64,000 bases of DNA from Oxytricha trifallax. Lineage: Eukaryota > Ciliophora > Spirotrichea > Sporadotrichida > Oxytrichidae. The notes beneath the pieces were generated by a model. It did not search any database and was not told the DNA's origin. It worked only from the letters and a program-made list of their open reading frames with translations. Both the position numbers and the translations under genes were made by a program. Location of the stretch: positions 1-64,000 of the forward strand of contig ARYC01001255.1 of the NCBI GenBank assembly GCA_000711775.1, written 5' to 3'. Positions 23,946-36,639 of the stretch are shown one piece after another. The first letter of the stretch is position 1, and every line of letters starts with the position of its first letter.

Positions 23946-26900
23946 TCATTTCATCTTTGCAAGATTGTTCTTTGCATCATTAAGCATTTTAGGTTCAATG
24001 ACTATCTGCTCTCTTTCAATTCTTTCTATAATTGCTGCTATAATAAAAATTAAACTGAGATTAAAAAGTTGATAATGTTTTAAGTTTTCTTTTACTTTTT
24101 CTGCAAGAGCTTGTTGTAGCATCTATTCAAGTTCCTTGCAATACTTAAGCCAAGCAAGATATTTCTCTCCCTTGATAATTAAAACCATATTGAACAAATA
24201 AATGAGATAAAAGACAATCGGGAAAAATTATAATTTAAAGCATACATACATTAAAAAGCAATTAAGTTAAAATTAATAAATTAAATGGCTTTTAGAGAGA
24301 AAAAATGCTTCAATTTATTGTATGAATTATTTTCTTCTAAATTGATATGTGGTATATGTAATTTGTAGTTTACCTCCTCTCTGACTAAGTTTTCCTTAGC
24401 TTCTTCAATAGTCTTCGTTAAAGCAGCCAAATCAATCTTATCCTGTGCAATTAAATCTTGAAGATTCTTGTCTTTTTCTTTTCTTGATGCAATCATGTCT
24501 CTGTACTTGTTTCTATCTGTCATAATCTGAGTCATTCTTTCTTTGTATTTCTGTCTCTCCACTTCTATGTCTTGCTTAAATACTTGCTCCTTGAACTTCT
24601 CTCTTTGTTCTTTGTGCTGTTCTCTTCTCTAAGCTTCCTACTCTTGCTCTATCTGGGCTTGTTCTCTCTCTTTTTGTCTCTACTCTGCAATTGCTTGCTT
24701 TTCTTGTTCTGATCTCTGTCTTGCAAGGGATTTGTCGCAAGTTATGTGAATTAGTCTGTCACTCTTATAATGAAGCAAGAAGTTTCTATAAAAAAGGAAT
24801 GCTTCTAAAAAGAGTTTCAATTTATATTGTAATTTCATTGTTAACATGTTGATCAGGCTCTGGTAAGGGTTTCTTATTTTTCTCATCTTCTTCATCTGGT
24901 TAGGCTTAAGCAGGGGCTCCCTTAGCTGGAGCGCCTTTGGCTGGAGCTCCTTTTGCAGGAGGACCACCTTTAGCTGGTGCTCCCTTTCCACCCTTAACAG
25001 GCTGCTCTGGTTCATCCTTCTTTCTAATTCTTTCTCTAACTTCCATAGCAATAGCTTTCTACTCCTCATTCAATTCTTCACCTCTTGCAAGCATTTACTG
25101 ATAGAGGAATTTGAGTCTTGATCTCTTTGCTTTTTCAGCTCTTCCAAGTTCAGCTTATTCCCAAGATGCTTTCAAAGCTCTCTCCCTATCCTCTTTATCA
25201 GTGTCCTTAACAATAGCTAAAGTCTCTGATGAATAAATTTTGAAATGCCAAGTCAAATCAGCGGATAATTCATTCTCAGTTTTGCAATCTGGCCACTCGT
25301 ACAAGTCAAACAAAGCCTAAATCACATATTGATGCTTTGTCTCATCATCTGGGTTGTCTGAATGCTCTGGTAGTTAATGACTTGATCTGAACATAAAATG
25401 AGAGATGGTGATTTAATTATATCCCTCCTTCTGGTAAATAACCTGACCATGATCAAGCACTTAAATTTTGAAGAGTTTTTACATGCCCTCAATCTTATCA
25501 AACTCTCTTCCTTCTTTTTTTAGCTTGATGTTAATAGCAGCTGAAGTGTGGTCTGGTCCGATGTATACTTTTTCTTTGAAGATAATCCCATATTTGCTTG
25601 GGAAATACTTGTCTGAGTATTCAAGTGGCTCTACGTGTTAAACTTCTTCTAGGGAGAAGTTATCTCTATTGGTCAACACCTCGAGTTGTAATTAACCTTC
25701 GGTTGTATTATAGGGCATGAATCCCTCAATATCATGAATAGAGGATATAATATGAAAATTCAAAAAAATCATTTTAATTTTAACTTTAATAATAAATTAT
25801 TCATAAATTAGTTTCAATTTAATAATGAAATTATATTATAAGAAAAATTTTTTATTAAAAAGTAAAAAATATTGAATAATTTAATTAATAACAGTACTTA
25901 AATAAAAAACAACAAAGCTATCAAATTATTAATAATAATTAGGTTTATAACTGTAAACAAGTTCATTTTAAAATTAGATCTGATATTATAAGTAATTTTC
26001 ATAATCATTCTATATTCTATAATAATATTATCCATGTAGAACAAAAATACCAGTAAATGAAATATATTAAAAAACCCTTTATAGTATTTAAAATCTCTAT
26101 ACATAAAATAACAGAGTATCCTTTTCCATTATTAGGTGAAAATAGCATATTCTCAAGTCTAACTGAGTTTAGTAGTAATTCATGTTCAGTCTGTGTTGGA
26201 TACTTTCTGTTAACATCATTCTTATCAATGATCTTCATTCTCAAGTATTTGAGCAAATATTTATCATTGGGGATGTCAACCTTTAAGTTCATTATTAAAT
26301 CTTAGTCGTGTACTTAGAAGTCATACTTTCCGAAGAGATGGTATTTTCCTTTTTCGATTGGAAGGAACTCACTCTAATAACTTTTCAAATAGAACTACTT
26401 TTAATGGATGAGATACTCAGATCTTGGAACTATTGAGATTTTACGGACTAAACCTGCAGCCCAAATTGTGAAGCCTAATGGTGCTACTATTATAAAAATA
26501 AAATAAAGTACATAATACAAAGAGTTGGTAATACTAATATACATTTTTATCGGTGTTTAAACTTTAAATTTTAAGCAATATGTTAGGCTTGAGCCAAATG
26601 CAGTTATTTTCAGCATGTTAACCATTCATGTTAATAAGTTTTCCCTCAAGATAAGACTTGAAAATAAGATCAATAGGTCTATCCCCATGATTTGTTTGAT
26701 GATTAATCATTTGATTAGTTTGATTTGAAACCATAGATTGGTCTGTGGAGTCTGGTCCATCAAGTTGTTGAAGTCTCATTAGGTATCTTGGAAGCACTGG
26801 AAGTGGTTCTTTACTTGGAAAAGGAGCAAATCCAATCAAAACCTAATCAGGATTTATAGGATTGGGTATCACTTCACCTGGAAGCAATTAGTGAGATGCA

Positions 26901-29900
26901 CCATCTATTTTACTCTCATCTGCTCCAAGAGTGTGGTCTTGAACCATGGAATTATTATGACTCTATTTACTGATGTCTAAGGAATTCATGTTGGTTGCAT
27001 GTTGGTTCATTTGCTTCACAAGCTCCTCATCAAGTTCAAGCTTGATGACAATATCCTTCTCATTTGAAATATATGGTTGTGATACTTCTACCCATTTATC
27101 TTGGTAAGTCTGGATGTTGTTGTACTTGTTCATGTTGTGATAGATGATCATGTGTTGGAAACTGTGAGGGAAATCAGAGGCGAGTAACCATACACCTCCA
27201 GCTGCTCTTGTCTTTGGCTCTATCAAAGGCTTTTTCTCTTCCTCGGCTTTATTGTCCTAATAAGTCTCATTTTAAATAATTTTAAAAGATATTATTTTGG
27301 TTTTACGTGTCTAGTGCTTACACATTCAACTAGAAACCTTAATGATGCTTGTGCAAATGTTGAACTTTGGATGTGGGGGATTCAGGCTTTTCTACTTCAA
27401 ATGGTCTTCTAATTCTATTTAATAGACATCTTTTGCCTTCAGTCACTTCATCATTAGTAAATGTACTCAAGTAGTTCATGACTGGATAGTGGCCAACGCT
27501 AGTTTTAATCTTAATCATTTTGTATTACTTAGGTGGTTCTCTTTCCCTTCTATCTCTTTCCTCTTGTTCCCTCTTCTTCTCCTCTCTGCGTTTCTTTTTC
27601 CAGTCATCTTTGGACACAGTTTTGTCTCTCTTCTTTCTGGCAGGTGATATAAATGGACTCTTAACCTCCTCAATCTCATCGTTCTTCTTGACAATAGAGT
27701 CCATGTCAACGAATTAGTTTTCAAAGATGTCCATGAGGGCATAACCGAAACCAGTAATCACATTTGATCCAGTGCTGTTCTTGCTGCTGATGTTCAATTT
27801 TCTGCCAGTTGTTACAGAGATAGCCATGCTTGCGACATCTCTCAGCCTGTTCAACATTCTACCTGAAGATGTAAAATAAAACTAATTTAAATTTATTGGT
27901 AACTGAGACACCTGATGAAGGTTCGGAATCAACATCTAAAGAAGATTTGTCTTGGATGGAATTTTATGCACCTGGAGCATTTGGACCAAAGTCTATCTTT
28001 TTTAGAGTTGTGGCTTAAGATGGAAGTTTTGGCCTGTGTTCATTATCACAATAGCATGTCACATAAGTTTGATTAAATTATGATTATAAACTATAAAGTT
28101 TTCTTGTTAAAGTAATGGTCATCAGAGAGGACTTTTCTCATTAGTTCAATACCATCTTTTTCAAAATCCTTAATAGATATAGGCTCTGGGATAAGTCCAG
28201 TCATAGAATAGACGATTGATCCATCGCCAACTTCTTGGTCATATTGAGCTTGAGGACTGAACCATTTGTATGAATATACCTTTAGAATAGCCTTCATTAA
28301 TATCTATGGCCATATCTCAAAGTTATTTATGGATCTTGGAAGCATTTAATACTAAAAGTTCAAAATTTAAAAAGCTTTTCTAACTTTATTTTAACAATTA
28401 ACTTTTTCTTGGCATCGCAAGGCATTTTGTCATCAATCTCAACTAATCTTTCCTTCCCCATAAACTTGACTTTGACCCAATATTTTCCAGATGGTGATAG
28501 GACTGGTATTCCATTTTCTTAAGGGTAAATTCTTTGCCATATTGACTCCCTTGACTCACAATCTCTAATGCTTCTATCCTTAATGAATTAGAATTGAGAT
28601 GTAGCCCATTTAGAATACACTGGCATCAAGAAACCCATATCCATGGTGTTTTCAACTGGTACTTTTATCAGTTAAGGTTCATCCATGGGATCAGTTTAAG
28701 CAGCTTAACCTTTAGCGGGCGGTTTCTTTTTTGCATTTATCAAAAATTGTTAAATATTCAAGTTTTAGAAATAAAAAATTGTTATTTTTTTTATTCATAT
28801 ATAATTCATACAATTTCTGAAATAATTATTGTAATGAAATATTAAAAATTCTAAGTTAGTTAAAGTGGGGCAAATGCAAGAAATATTGGATATTTTTGCC
28901 CCACTTTTAGTAATGAGAATTTTCTATATCTTTGATTGGTTTAAATATATTAATAAAGATTATTATTATTCTATCATCAGATTAACTTATATAATTTATA
29001 TTTTTTATAAAAATCAATAGTCTTAAATAAATTCTGATCAGGATAATTTTACATTTTCGTTTAATAAAATTGCATCTCGTAACTATATGATGATTAATAA
29101 ATCACGATTTTATAATCAGAATTTTATGTAAATCAGAAATGTTTTTAAATTTACTTTCTTTTTTGCTAAATTTAACTACTTTTATTTAAAAAACAATATA
29201 CTAAAACTATCATCATAATTAAAACTTAATTAATCAAATATATCAGTATAATATTGTTATAAATATCAACAAAAAATTGAATACAAAAGTCATTAAATTA
29301 TGTATAAATCCTAAATCAAATATGAAAGTCTTAATTTTTATAAATTTTAATTCATGAGAAGACTTACGACAAAATTTAATGATTTTCAGCTATATATTAA
29401 CTATATTTATTTCATGTATTACCAAATTCAAAAAATATTGATAATTCTTATCTAGAGCTGCTAATTTTTCAGCTTCATCCTTTCTCTTCTTAACTTCCTC
29501 TTCCGTCTCTAATCTCTGATCGTATCCTATGCAAATAGTGTCGAATTGCAATTCTTCTTTGTTTACGATGTCTTTCTTGTCATCTCCAATGACTTTATTG
29601 TTGATCTGGCTTAGACTGTCTTCAACTGATTGGGCTTAACCGATGGAAAGAATACTTTATTTTCTCATGGTCTTCTTCTTTTTGATTTACAGTTTCTTTT
29701 CCTATTTCCTTTTTGCCATTTCTAAGTCGTAAGCAATCTCTCTCAAGTATTCCTCAGGTCTCAACCACTATATATCGTTCTTCTCAAACTCTTTGAAGCT
29801 GGGTGGTAGAAAAATAGGCGTATTATCTTCGAATTTAGTGAAACTTCCATCGTCATTTCTATGAATACCGTGTGTGAAATCATGGTTTTTAGCATCCTCG

Positions 29901-30097
29901 TTATTGCCCCACTCTGGGAAATTTGTATAAGGTTCATAGGCATACTAGCGCTGAATGTCCGGTTCCCCATCAACCTTAATTTAGGCACCTTCTCTTGGGG
30001 GCTTTGTGTTTGGAGGGAGTATGTCTTTCATTAGCTTACCAGCTTTGTAATTTCCAACTGGTGCTCCTTTTTTAGCATCTTTGCCCTTTGGTGGCAT
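23946..30097 (-). CDS. ADGB: Androglobin-like (calpain-7-related) protein
   Basis: Large protein on the minus strand, ATG 30097-30095 (MPPKGKDAKKGAPVG). The N-terminal segment matches androglobin (YEPYTNFPEWGNNED, TPIFLPPSFKEFE, IQWLRPEEYL). After an AT-rich gap of about 0.7 kb comes a calpain-like subdomain (YPQENGIPVLSPSGKYWVKV, VEIDDKMPCD, LLPRSINNFEIWPQILMKA). Later blocks include GGVWLLASDFPHSFQHM, GAPLGFTIWAAGLVRK, LALFDLYEWPDCKTENEL-type sequence, KASWEQAELGRAEKAKRSRL, Pro/Ala/Lys repeats (GAPAKGAPAKGAPAK) and a long terminal coiled coil ending LNDAKNNLAKMK, TGA 23948-23946. I could not identify the calpain Cys subdomain or the permuted globin. Androglobins are associated with ciliated and flagellated cells, so a ciliary role is likely by inference. 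Many introns; the exact exon set is approximate. Confidence 0.78.
28740..29440. other. AT-rich segment interrupting the androglobin-like gene
   Basis: About 700 bp with no usable frame separates the exon ending near DKNYQYFLNL (about 29,420) from the exon beginning NAKKKPPAKGQAAQ (about 28,745). It is far longer than the introns around it and contains a perfect hairpin. It may be a germline-limited insert or a long intron; no clear pointer pair was found. Confidence 0.5.
28862..28907. repeat. Perfect 13-bp hairpin
   Basis: AAAGTGGGGCAAA at 28862-28874 is exactly complementary to TTTGCCCCACTTT at 28895-28907, with a 20-nt loop. It stands out in DNA of very low GC and lies in the non-coding insert of the androglobin-like gene. 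It may be the remnant of an inverted-repeat element. Confidence 0.7.
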
Positions 30098-30912
30098 CTT
30101 TTAGGGAATAAATGATTAGTTTAAAAATAATAGAATAAATTTTATTTTAAAGTAATTATAATTTGCTACCCTTTTATCTTTTAAATTATTTAATTCTTTC
30201 TTAAAGTTATAAGTTTATTATTAAATTAACAAAAATTAAGTAATAGACTTTAGTTATTAATATTAAATTTATATTTAGGGATTTTAGAATATAATATTAA
30301 TAAAGCAATTTTTCACTTCATTAGAAATTTCATACATACATGTTCTCACTATGAGTTCCTGGGAATACTTTTAATTTGGCTCTAAAAATTGCAATTTTAA
30401 AATGAATTATATTTATTTATTTAGTTAGTTAAAAAAATACTGGTATTTATATTATGGATTAAAGAGACGCCATGAATAAGTGATATTATTCAAACTGATA
30501 GTGAGTGTTCTAAGTTTATTTAGTAAAATTAAAGAAATAATCTTTGCTATTTAATTTCAAATAATCTCATTTATTTATAATCTTAAGTGAAAATATTTTA
30601 ATTTATCTCATTTTAAAAATAACAATCATTTGAAATTTTTTAATTTATCTAAAATTTTTACTTTTTAAATATATTATCAAGAGTATTTACTATAAGTTGT
30701 TTTTTTAATATATTTATTGTAATAAAATCATATAACTTAAATCTAATTTGCTTTAATTAAAAAAAGAGATTATATTTTCCTACATTTTATAAAAATGAGT
30801 TTCATCAGTTTTCTTATTGCGTTTTAAATAACTTTATTTTTTATTTGGTATTATTTTTATTGATGAAAAATAAAATAATTATGTTAATTTAATTGCTCAT
30901 TCAACATTCCAT
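30098..30912. other. AT-rich divergent spacer
   Basis: Between the start of the androglobin-like gene (-) and a tentative plus-strand gene. One short minus-strand stretch near 30,335-30,390 reads AKLKVFPGTHSENMYV and could be a stray exon or MDS; otherwise I see nothing. Confidence 0.4.
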
Positions 30913-31593
30913 ATGGCTAATCACTTGTAGCAATGTTTGAATTCTATGCATTCTAAGGAAGCTGATCATTTTAAAAACTTATTAGCAACTAATTATTGTT
31001 AAACTGAATTGCTAGTAAAGAAAAAGATTTGTAAAGTATTTTTATTTATTATATAGATATTTAAGTAAAATATGGCATTAATATTACATAGATTAATATA
31101 CAGGTATTTATAAAACTTTAATTATTTATTTTTATAGATTAGTTCATAACATTTACTTGGTGATTATACTCTCATGCTAAATAAAAGAATAATATTTAAT
31201 TTTTAAAACAATGTATTCAAATTTTTGACACAATCAAATTAAGTAGATTCCTTTATGTTATTTGTATTTATTATATAGAATTAGGAGCATTCAATAAAGT
31301 CTCAATAGCCTTAGTAAAGTATTTATTTAAATTTTCTGCCAATAATTTTGTTTTCATTTTTATTAAAAAAGTAGAAATTTGTATAAGTAAACTAAATTAA
31401 ATAAGATTCATCAAGCAATGAATTATATTAATTAAAAAAATTTTATTTTATAACTATTTCTTTAAAATCATCTAACTGAATTCGAAATTCAATTAATATT
31501 AATGATACAGATTATTTTAATGCTAAGCAAAAATCCATTATCATTGACTTTTATATATAAAATATTTCTATGATAGCAAAATAAAATTAATGA
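30913..31593 (+). CDS. Tentative small gene with very short introns
   Basis: ATG 30913 begins MANHLQQCLNSMHSKEADHF and continues to TELLVKKKICK. Then come near-identical candidate introns: GTATTTTTATTTATTATATAG (21 nt, near 31,038), one of 34 nt near 31,103-31,137, and GTTATTTGTATTTATTATATAG (22 nt, near 31,258). Between them the frame stays open (MALILHRLIY; HLLGDYTLMLNKRIIF). A later stretch, FNAKQKSIIIDF, ends at TGA 31591-31593. The repeated intron form argues for a real gene, but AT-richness makes chance frames likely and no domain is recognised. Confidence 0.35.
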
Positions 31594-32370
31594 GTTTAAA
31601 TTCTTTTTATTGAAAAATAAAATACTTTCATTAATTATCTCATTCATTTACAAAATGAAATGGTCATCATCATTTAAATTGATTTAATTCTATGAAATTT
31701 GATTAAAAATTTAAGTTAATTTTTATATAAAATATTTTACCTATTATTTACTCTAAAAATAGAATATTTAAAATATTATTTTCAATTTTAAATATTTTAT
31801 TAAATTAATATATTTATTAGTCAATCATTAAATATAGATGTTAATGATTTTTTACTTATTTAAAACACAAAATCAATATTCTATCCAAGTTTATTTTAAA
31901 TTGTACTTGAATATAAATATAGGTAAAATTAAATTAGAGAGAATAACAATTAATTGAATTTGTACCTAATATATTTATATATACATTATAAGAATATTTT
32001 GCTTAAATTAATAATTTTTAAATCAGTAATTTTAGAATAACGAACTGCGAATTTTAATGGTTTTTATTGATTTAAAAAAAAATAATATTTTTTTAAAAAT
32101 ATTTTTGTATAAATTTGAACAAAATAATTTAATTTAAACATTTTTATTATACAGTTAATCAAAAAAATAATTAAATAAATAATTATTTTTATTAAATATG
32201 TATTTAGAAAATGTTAATATAATATTTATTAATAGTTAATTTAGCTTAATTTAAAATAATCAAAATTCTTTTTGGCTTTTTATTGTTGGTCTAGTTAGTT
32301 CTATTATGATGAGCATGATTAGAATTCAATAATAAAAAATAAATATAAAAGCTTTATATTATAATCATAA
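31594..32370. other. AT-rich DNA
   Basis: About 780 bp of very AT-rich sequence without a recognisable frame, repeat or RNA element. Confidence 0.45.
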
Positions 32371-32518
32371 ATTTTCGATTGTGCTCTCCGTGCTGATTCA
32401 CAGATTAACTTCCAATCCCCTGCACTTAAGTTCCCTGCTTTCTAGCATCTTCATTGACTTTCTTTTATTTAGTGCTTCTCTTGTCATTCTTAAGAACATT
32501 GGCGAGAACATTCAATAA
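32371..32518 (-). other. Coding island (probable MDS), copy 1, second part
   Basis: A GC-richer island in AT-rich DNA. The minus strand, with TAR = Gln, reads LNVLANVLKNDKRSTKQKK and continues KQGTQVQGIGSQSVNQHGE. Family unknown. It resembles the island at 34,745-34,868, and its neighbour at 32,612-32,711 resembles 34,997-35,103, so two copies of a two-part gene fragment seem to be present. Confidence 0.6.
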
Positions 32519-32611
32519 TGACAATATAAATTTAAAATCATTTTTTATTAATTATAATTAGCAATTAAATAATACATACTATATTTTAATTGGAAATAAT
32601 TTTATATATAT

Positions 32612-32711
32612 TGTGGATTGTCTGAGTTTTGTGAAGAATGTGAGTTCTCTTCAAGTTAATCTTTGCCGCAGCAGCATTATTGAACTTTGTTGCCCATTTG
32701 TAGATAATTTT
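32612..32711 (-). other. Coding island (probable MDS), copy 1, first part
   Basis: The minus strand reads IIYKWATKFNNAAAAKINLK followed by RTHILHKTQ. It is bounded on both sides by AT-rich DNA with no GT..AG at the edges. Compare 34,997-35,103. Unknown function. Confidence 0.6.
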
Positions 32712-34061
32712 TTAAGATTATACTAAAGATATTAGAAAATTAATTAATTATAAATGATTTCAAAAATTCGCTTAAATAGTATTTACAAGAATCATTATTA
32801 ATATTTATTGTGAGGCAATGAAAGTTAAAAAATATATTGAGATTATAAAAAAATGATAAACATTAAATTTAAATATTTTCGAGTTTCAAAACAGGAATGT
32901 ATTTTAAAATATAAAAAATTATTTAAAAGTTAATTTTGTGGTTTGCATTAATTCATATCACATTTACTCATAATCTAAGTATATTTTCATCAATATTGTC
33001 AAATTAATAAAAATATTTTAACAAAAATGTATTGATCATAAGTTTAAAAAAGATACATATTTATTTAGAAATTGATTTAAAGTTTCAAAAAACTTATTAA
33101 TAAAATGTATATTTTAACATTTATTGATTAAGAAATGAATAAATAAATTTAATTTAATTAATATAGCAATAAAAGTTAAATAATTTATTTTTTATAATAT
33201 AATGAATATTCGTTATAAAAATTTATAATTATGGAGATTTTTATTTTAATTATTTAGTCATTTTTATAAAATGTTAACTGTCTTTAAATTCTAAAACCCC
33301 AAATTTTATAAATATTTGAACATGCCTAACAAATATTATATATTTAATAAAAGCAATATTTTTAATTTTATATTAAACATGTTTTTAATGTATTTTATGA
33401 TTTCTAAAATTAATTTTTCAAATCGCTGCTTATAAATACAATATTCTAAATAGAATCATTTCTAATACAGAGATTTCATTGAAATATCTGTATATTATTT
33501 TATATTTGCAGAGAAGAAGCCTTTGAAAAAGTATTTAATTATGAATTGTAAATTTAAATGTATTTGTACAATTATAGATAAATTTTCATCAATTGTAAAA
33601 AAGATTTTCTTATAAAAGTGATAATATTTACATTTATTAATTTTATTCCTTGCTTGATTATAGAAATTTTGAATTAAATATTCATTTAAAAATTAAATTA
33701 ATTACGTTAAAACTTAATAAAATATGAATCTATAAATAAATAAAAGATTAATACTCTTTTTTTTAATAAATAAATATACCAAAGATTTTAAATTAAAAAA
33801 TATATAAATTTTGTATACAAATTATTAAATTTAAAAATAAATCTCCATTTAAAAATTATTTTAAATATATTATTTTTTTTTAATTCATTTTTTAAAGATG
33901 CTAATTGTTGTTATATTTTTTAAAACCAAAATGTTTTTCCGTTATTTTATATTTTATTAAAATGTTTTTATTGTGATGGTACTAAAAAAATTATTTGCAA
34001 TATATCTAAATGTCACTGAAATGACCTTAAATTGTAGCAAAATTTATAAATCTAGTTTATT

Positions 34062-34410
34062 AAGTTTTCTGCCTCCCCATATTTAAAAATATTTAATTTT
34101 TATAATTTTTTTAAATCTTTATCATAATTTATGATATTATTATTTATAACTACCATCCAATATCATTTATACCTTGATTATGAATTCAAATATAATGAAA
34201 ATCCCATCAATTATTATTCATATAACACAATTAGCTTAGCATTGTTTTAATATATAAGTTGACAAAGAATAATAGTTACCTTGAAGATTTTAGATTATTA
34301 AAAGTTGTAAAGTATATGGTAATAGTAATTTATATTTAAGTTTCAAAAATTTTTATTGAAATTTGAATTTTTATATTGGAGCAGGAAACTTACGTTGGGA
34401 AAATTTTCCC
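34062..34410. mobile_element. Terminal-inverted-repeat element, G-rich-end family, diverged copy
   Basis: The left end (AAGTTTTCTGCCTCCCC) and right end (GGAGCAGGAAACTTA) are inverted versions of the ends of the elements at 49,510 and 54,470. The inside aligns with the 54,470 copy: TTTATACCTTGATTATGAATT versus TTTCTACCTTGATAATGAATT, and AAAGAATAATAGTTACCTTG versus AAAGAATAATAATGTACCTTG. About 350 bp, non-coding, non-autonomous. Confidence 0.65.
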
Positions 34411-34633
34411 TTTTTGTAATTTATTAGAATTATCATTTTATCATAATGTACTGTAATTAATTATAGGACTTTTAAATACTAACAAAATAAGTATAAATAT
34501 ATTCTTAATTAAGCCTAAAATATGAATTTAAAGCAAAGTTTTACAAAACACTTTTTTAAAAATAAAATGCGCTATTTATTTACATTTAATTAGTTTTTTA
34601 ATAATTACTTAGGGAATTATAATTAAATATTTT

Positions 34634-34705
34634 TGTTTTTATTATTGTTCACACTGCCAATGTTGCTTCTGATACTGTTGTTGTAAGTGTTGCCGATAAT
34701 TAATA
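34634..34705 (-). other. Small Gln-rich coding island
   Basis: The minus strand reads NYRQHLQQQYQKQHWQCEQQ with TAR as Gln. It is probably an MDS of the same disrupted gene as its neighbours, but no join was established. Confidence 0.45.
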
Positions 34706-34744
34706 AATAAAAAAATCTTATTAAACGAAAAAATAAATAAATTA

Positions 34745-34868
34745 CTATATTGCCTCTCCCGCCTCTGACATTAAAGTCTCCAAATCCTTACACATTAGGG
34801 TTTTAGTTTTATTATTCCATTCCAGAAGGTTTCTTTGAGGCAATACCAACTACATTCAAAATCATACA
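34745..34868 (-). other. Coding island (probable MDS), copy 2, second part
   Basis: The minus strand reads LNVVGIASKKPSGMEQQNQN then VQGFGDFNVRGGRGN. The LNV start and following basic/Gln-rich sequence parallel the island at 32,371-32,518. Confidence 0.6.
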
Positions 34869-34996
34869 TAATAAATTTATTTAAATATAAAATAGAAATG
34901 ATGTCCTATTTTAATTTATTAATTTAATAATAAAAATACTAAATATTATATTTAAATAGACAAAAATTTAAAGAAAAAAAATATTTGCAAAATAAG

Positions 34997-35103
34997 ATTG
35001 TCAATGGGAAGTTCTTAATCTTGTCGTTGGTTATCTGGATGCTATTCTCTCACACAGCAACATTCTTTCAACACTTTATTGCCCATCTGATATTCTAATA
35101 TTT
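34997..35103 (-). other. Coding island (possible decayed MDS), copy 2, first part
   Basis: In the frame that aligns with the island at 32,612-32,711 (WAIKC.KNVAV beside WATKFNNAAAA, then ENSIQITNDKIKNFPLTI) there are two in-frame TGA codons, so this copy may be decayed. A different frame is fully open (KVLKECCCVREQHPDNQRQD). Which frame is used is unresolved. Confidence 0.5.
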
Positions 35104-36599
35104 TTAGTTTAATTGATTATATTTAATCTCAAAAATTCGCAGAAATATACTTTACAATAATATATTTTAATATAAGATTGAAATATAATCTTAAAAATTA
35201 GGCAATTTTAGAAATGTGTAAAAATTGAAAATAAACATTAAATATTAATATTTATAAATAAATAGGAATATAATTATAATGAATAGAAGGATTTATATTT
35301 AAAAGATTTTTATATACACAAATATCATTCACATTTAAAATTTAGGTCTATAAAATATATTTAAATTTTAGTAGAAAATGGTTCGATTGGAGATTAAGCT
35401 TGTAAATTTCAATCATTAATACTATCCATTTAAATTAATACATATTTTAAAGTAAAAAAGAAGAAATAATGTTGACTATATTAAACTTTAAGAATTTTAG
35501 GAAATAAGATTAACATAAAATAAAAAGAATTTAGTAAAAATTAAAACAATTTTGATTATTCCTGTTTTAATTATATTTATTTAATTTTTAAAATGTCAAT
35601 TCCTTTAAATTAAAAAAGGTAAGTTAGTGTTTTTATTCTTTTAATTGATTATATAATGATAGAATTATGAAGATATTCAAATTTAAACTCTCTTATAAGA
35701 TTATCCATCATATATTTCAAAGTTAAAATTTGCTTCTGCTGGTGAACAGTTTATTAGCCCTTAGAATTTTAATTGGGATGTATTTAATATTTATTTTATT
35801 TAATTCAAGAAAATTTAATACTTTATTAAATTTCATATTGATATATTATTCTGATTCCCTCTAAAATTTGAAAAATTTACATGCAAGCCAAAATAAACGT
35901 TAATATTAAAAATGAAGTAGAGATGATTTGTAATTTTACAACTAAAAGAAATTAATAAATCCATATAAGCTCAATTTAATTTTCCAAATTTATCATTTTA
36001 AACAGTTTTATATCTTACTTATTAATTATATTAATTGTAATAACTAAAAATTAATAATTTTAAAAATTAAATTATTTAAATTATTTTAATAAAATATAGT
36101 ATATTAAGCATTAACTTAGAAAATTAGTAATTGTACAGGACTATGAGACTTCATAGGGTGTTCCATTATGTTTGACTAAAAATTAAAAAAGAGTATATTA
36201 CTTCTCAGCTAATATATAAACCCCTTAGAAGTTAATTAAGAAAAGTGTGAAAAGTCAAAAGAGAATAAAATGTCTAATTGAAATTTGTATCTTTCGAAGC
36301 CACAGTATTAATTTCCGTACACCCAAAAAAAGTAGTTTTTTTTATTTAAATAATATTTATTCTAAAATTATTTAATAACTTAAGTAATTTTAACAAATTT
36401 AATTATTTAGTCATTTAGTAAAAATATTAATAACTACATGATGATTTAAATCTCTAATTTTATAAATTTATTGATTTTTTTGAATTGTTTTTTTTATGTA
36501 ATAGTATTTTAGGAATACATTTGATTTAGGAGAATTAACTATAAATTAATATATTAATGATTATAATCGTGGCAGTTAACTTTGTCCTAGCCTAGATAA
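35104..36599. other. AT-rich DNA without recognisable genes
   Basis: About 1.5 kb of very AT-rich sequence. I see no convincing frame; a somewhat GC-richer patch near 36,135-36,310 has no readable protein. Confidence 0.45.
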
Positions 36600-36639
36600 T
36601 TTGGTACTTTTTTGAAAGAAAATTAGAAAACAACTGGAT

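Noticed and set aside
24680-25069. Minus-strand frame of 129 codons (Arg/Leu/Gln-rich).
   Set aside because: It is out of frame with the androglobin-like coding sequence that covers the same stretch.
36300-36340. Telomere-like ACACCCAAAAAAAG.
   Set aside because: It does not repeat as C4A4 units and no gene end or junction lies there.
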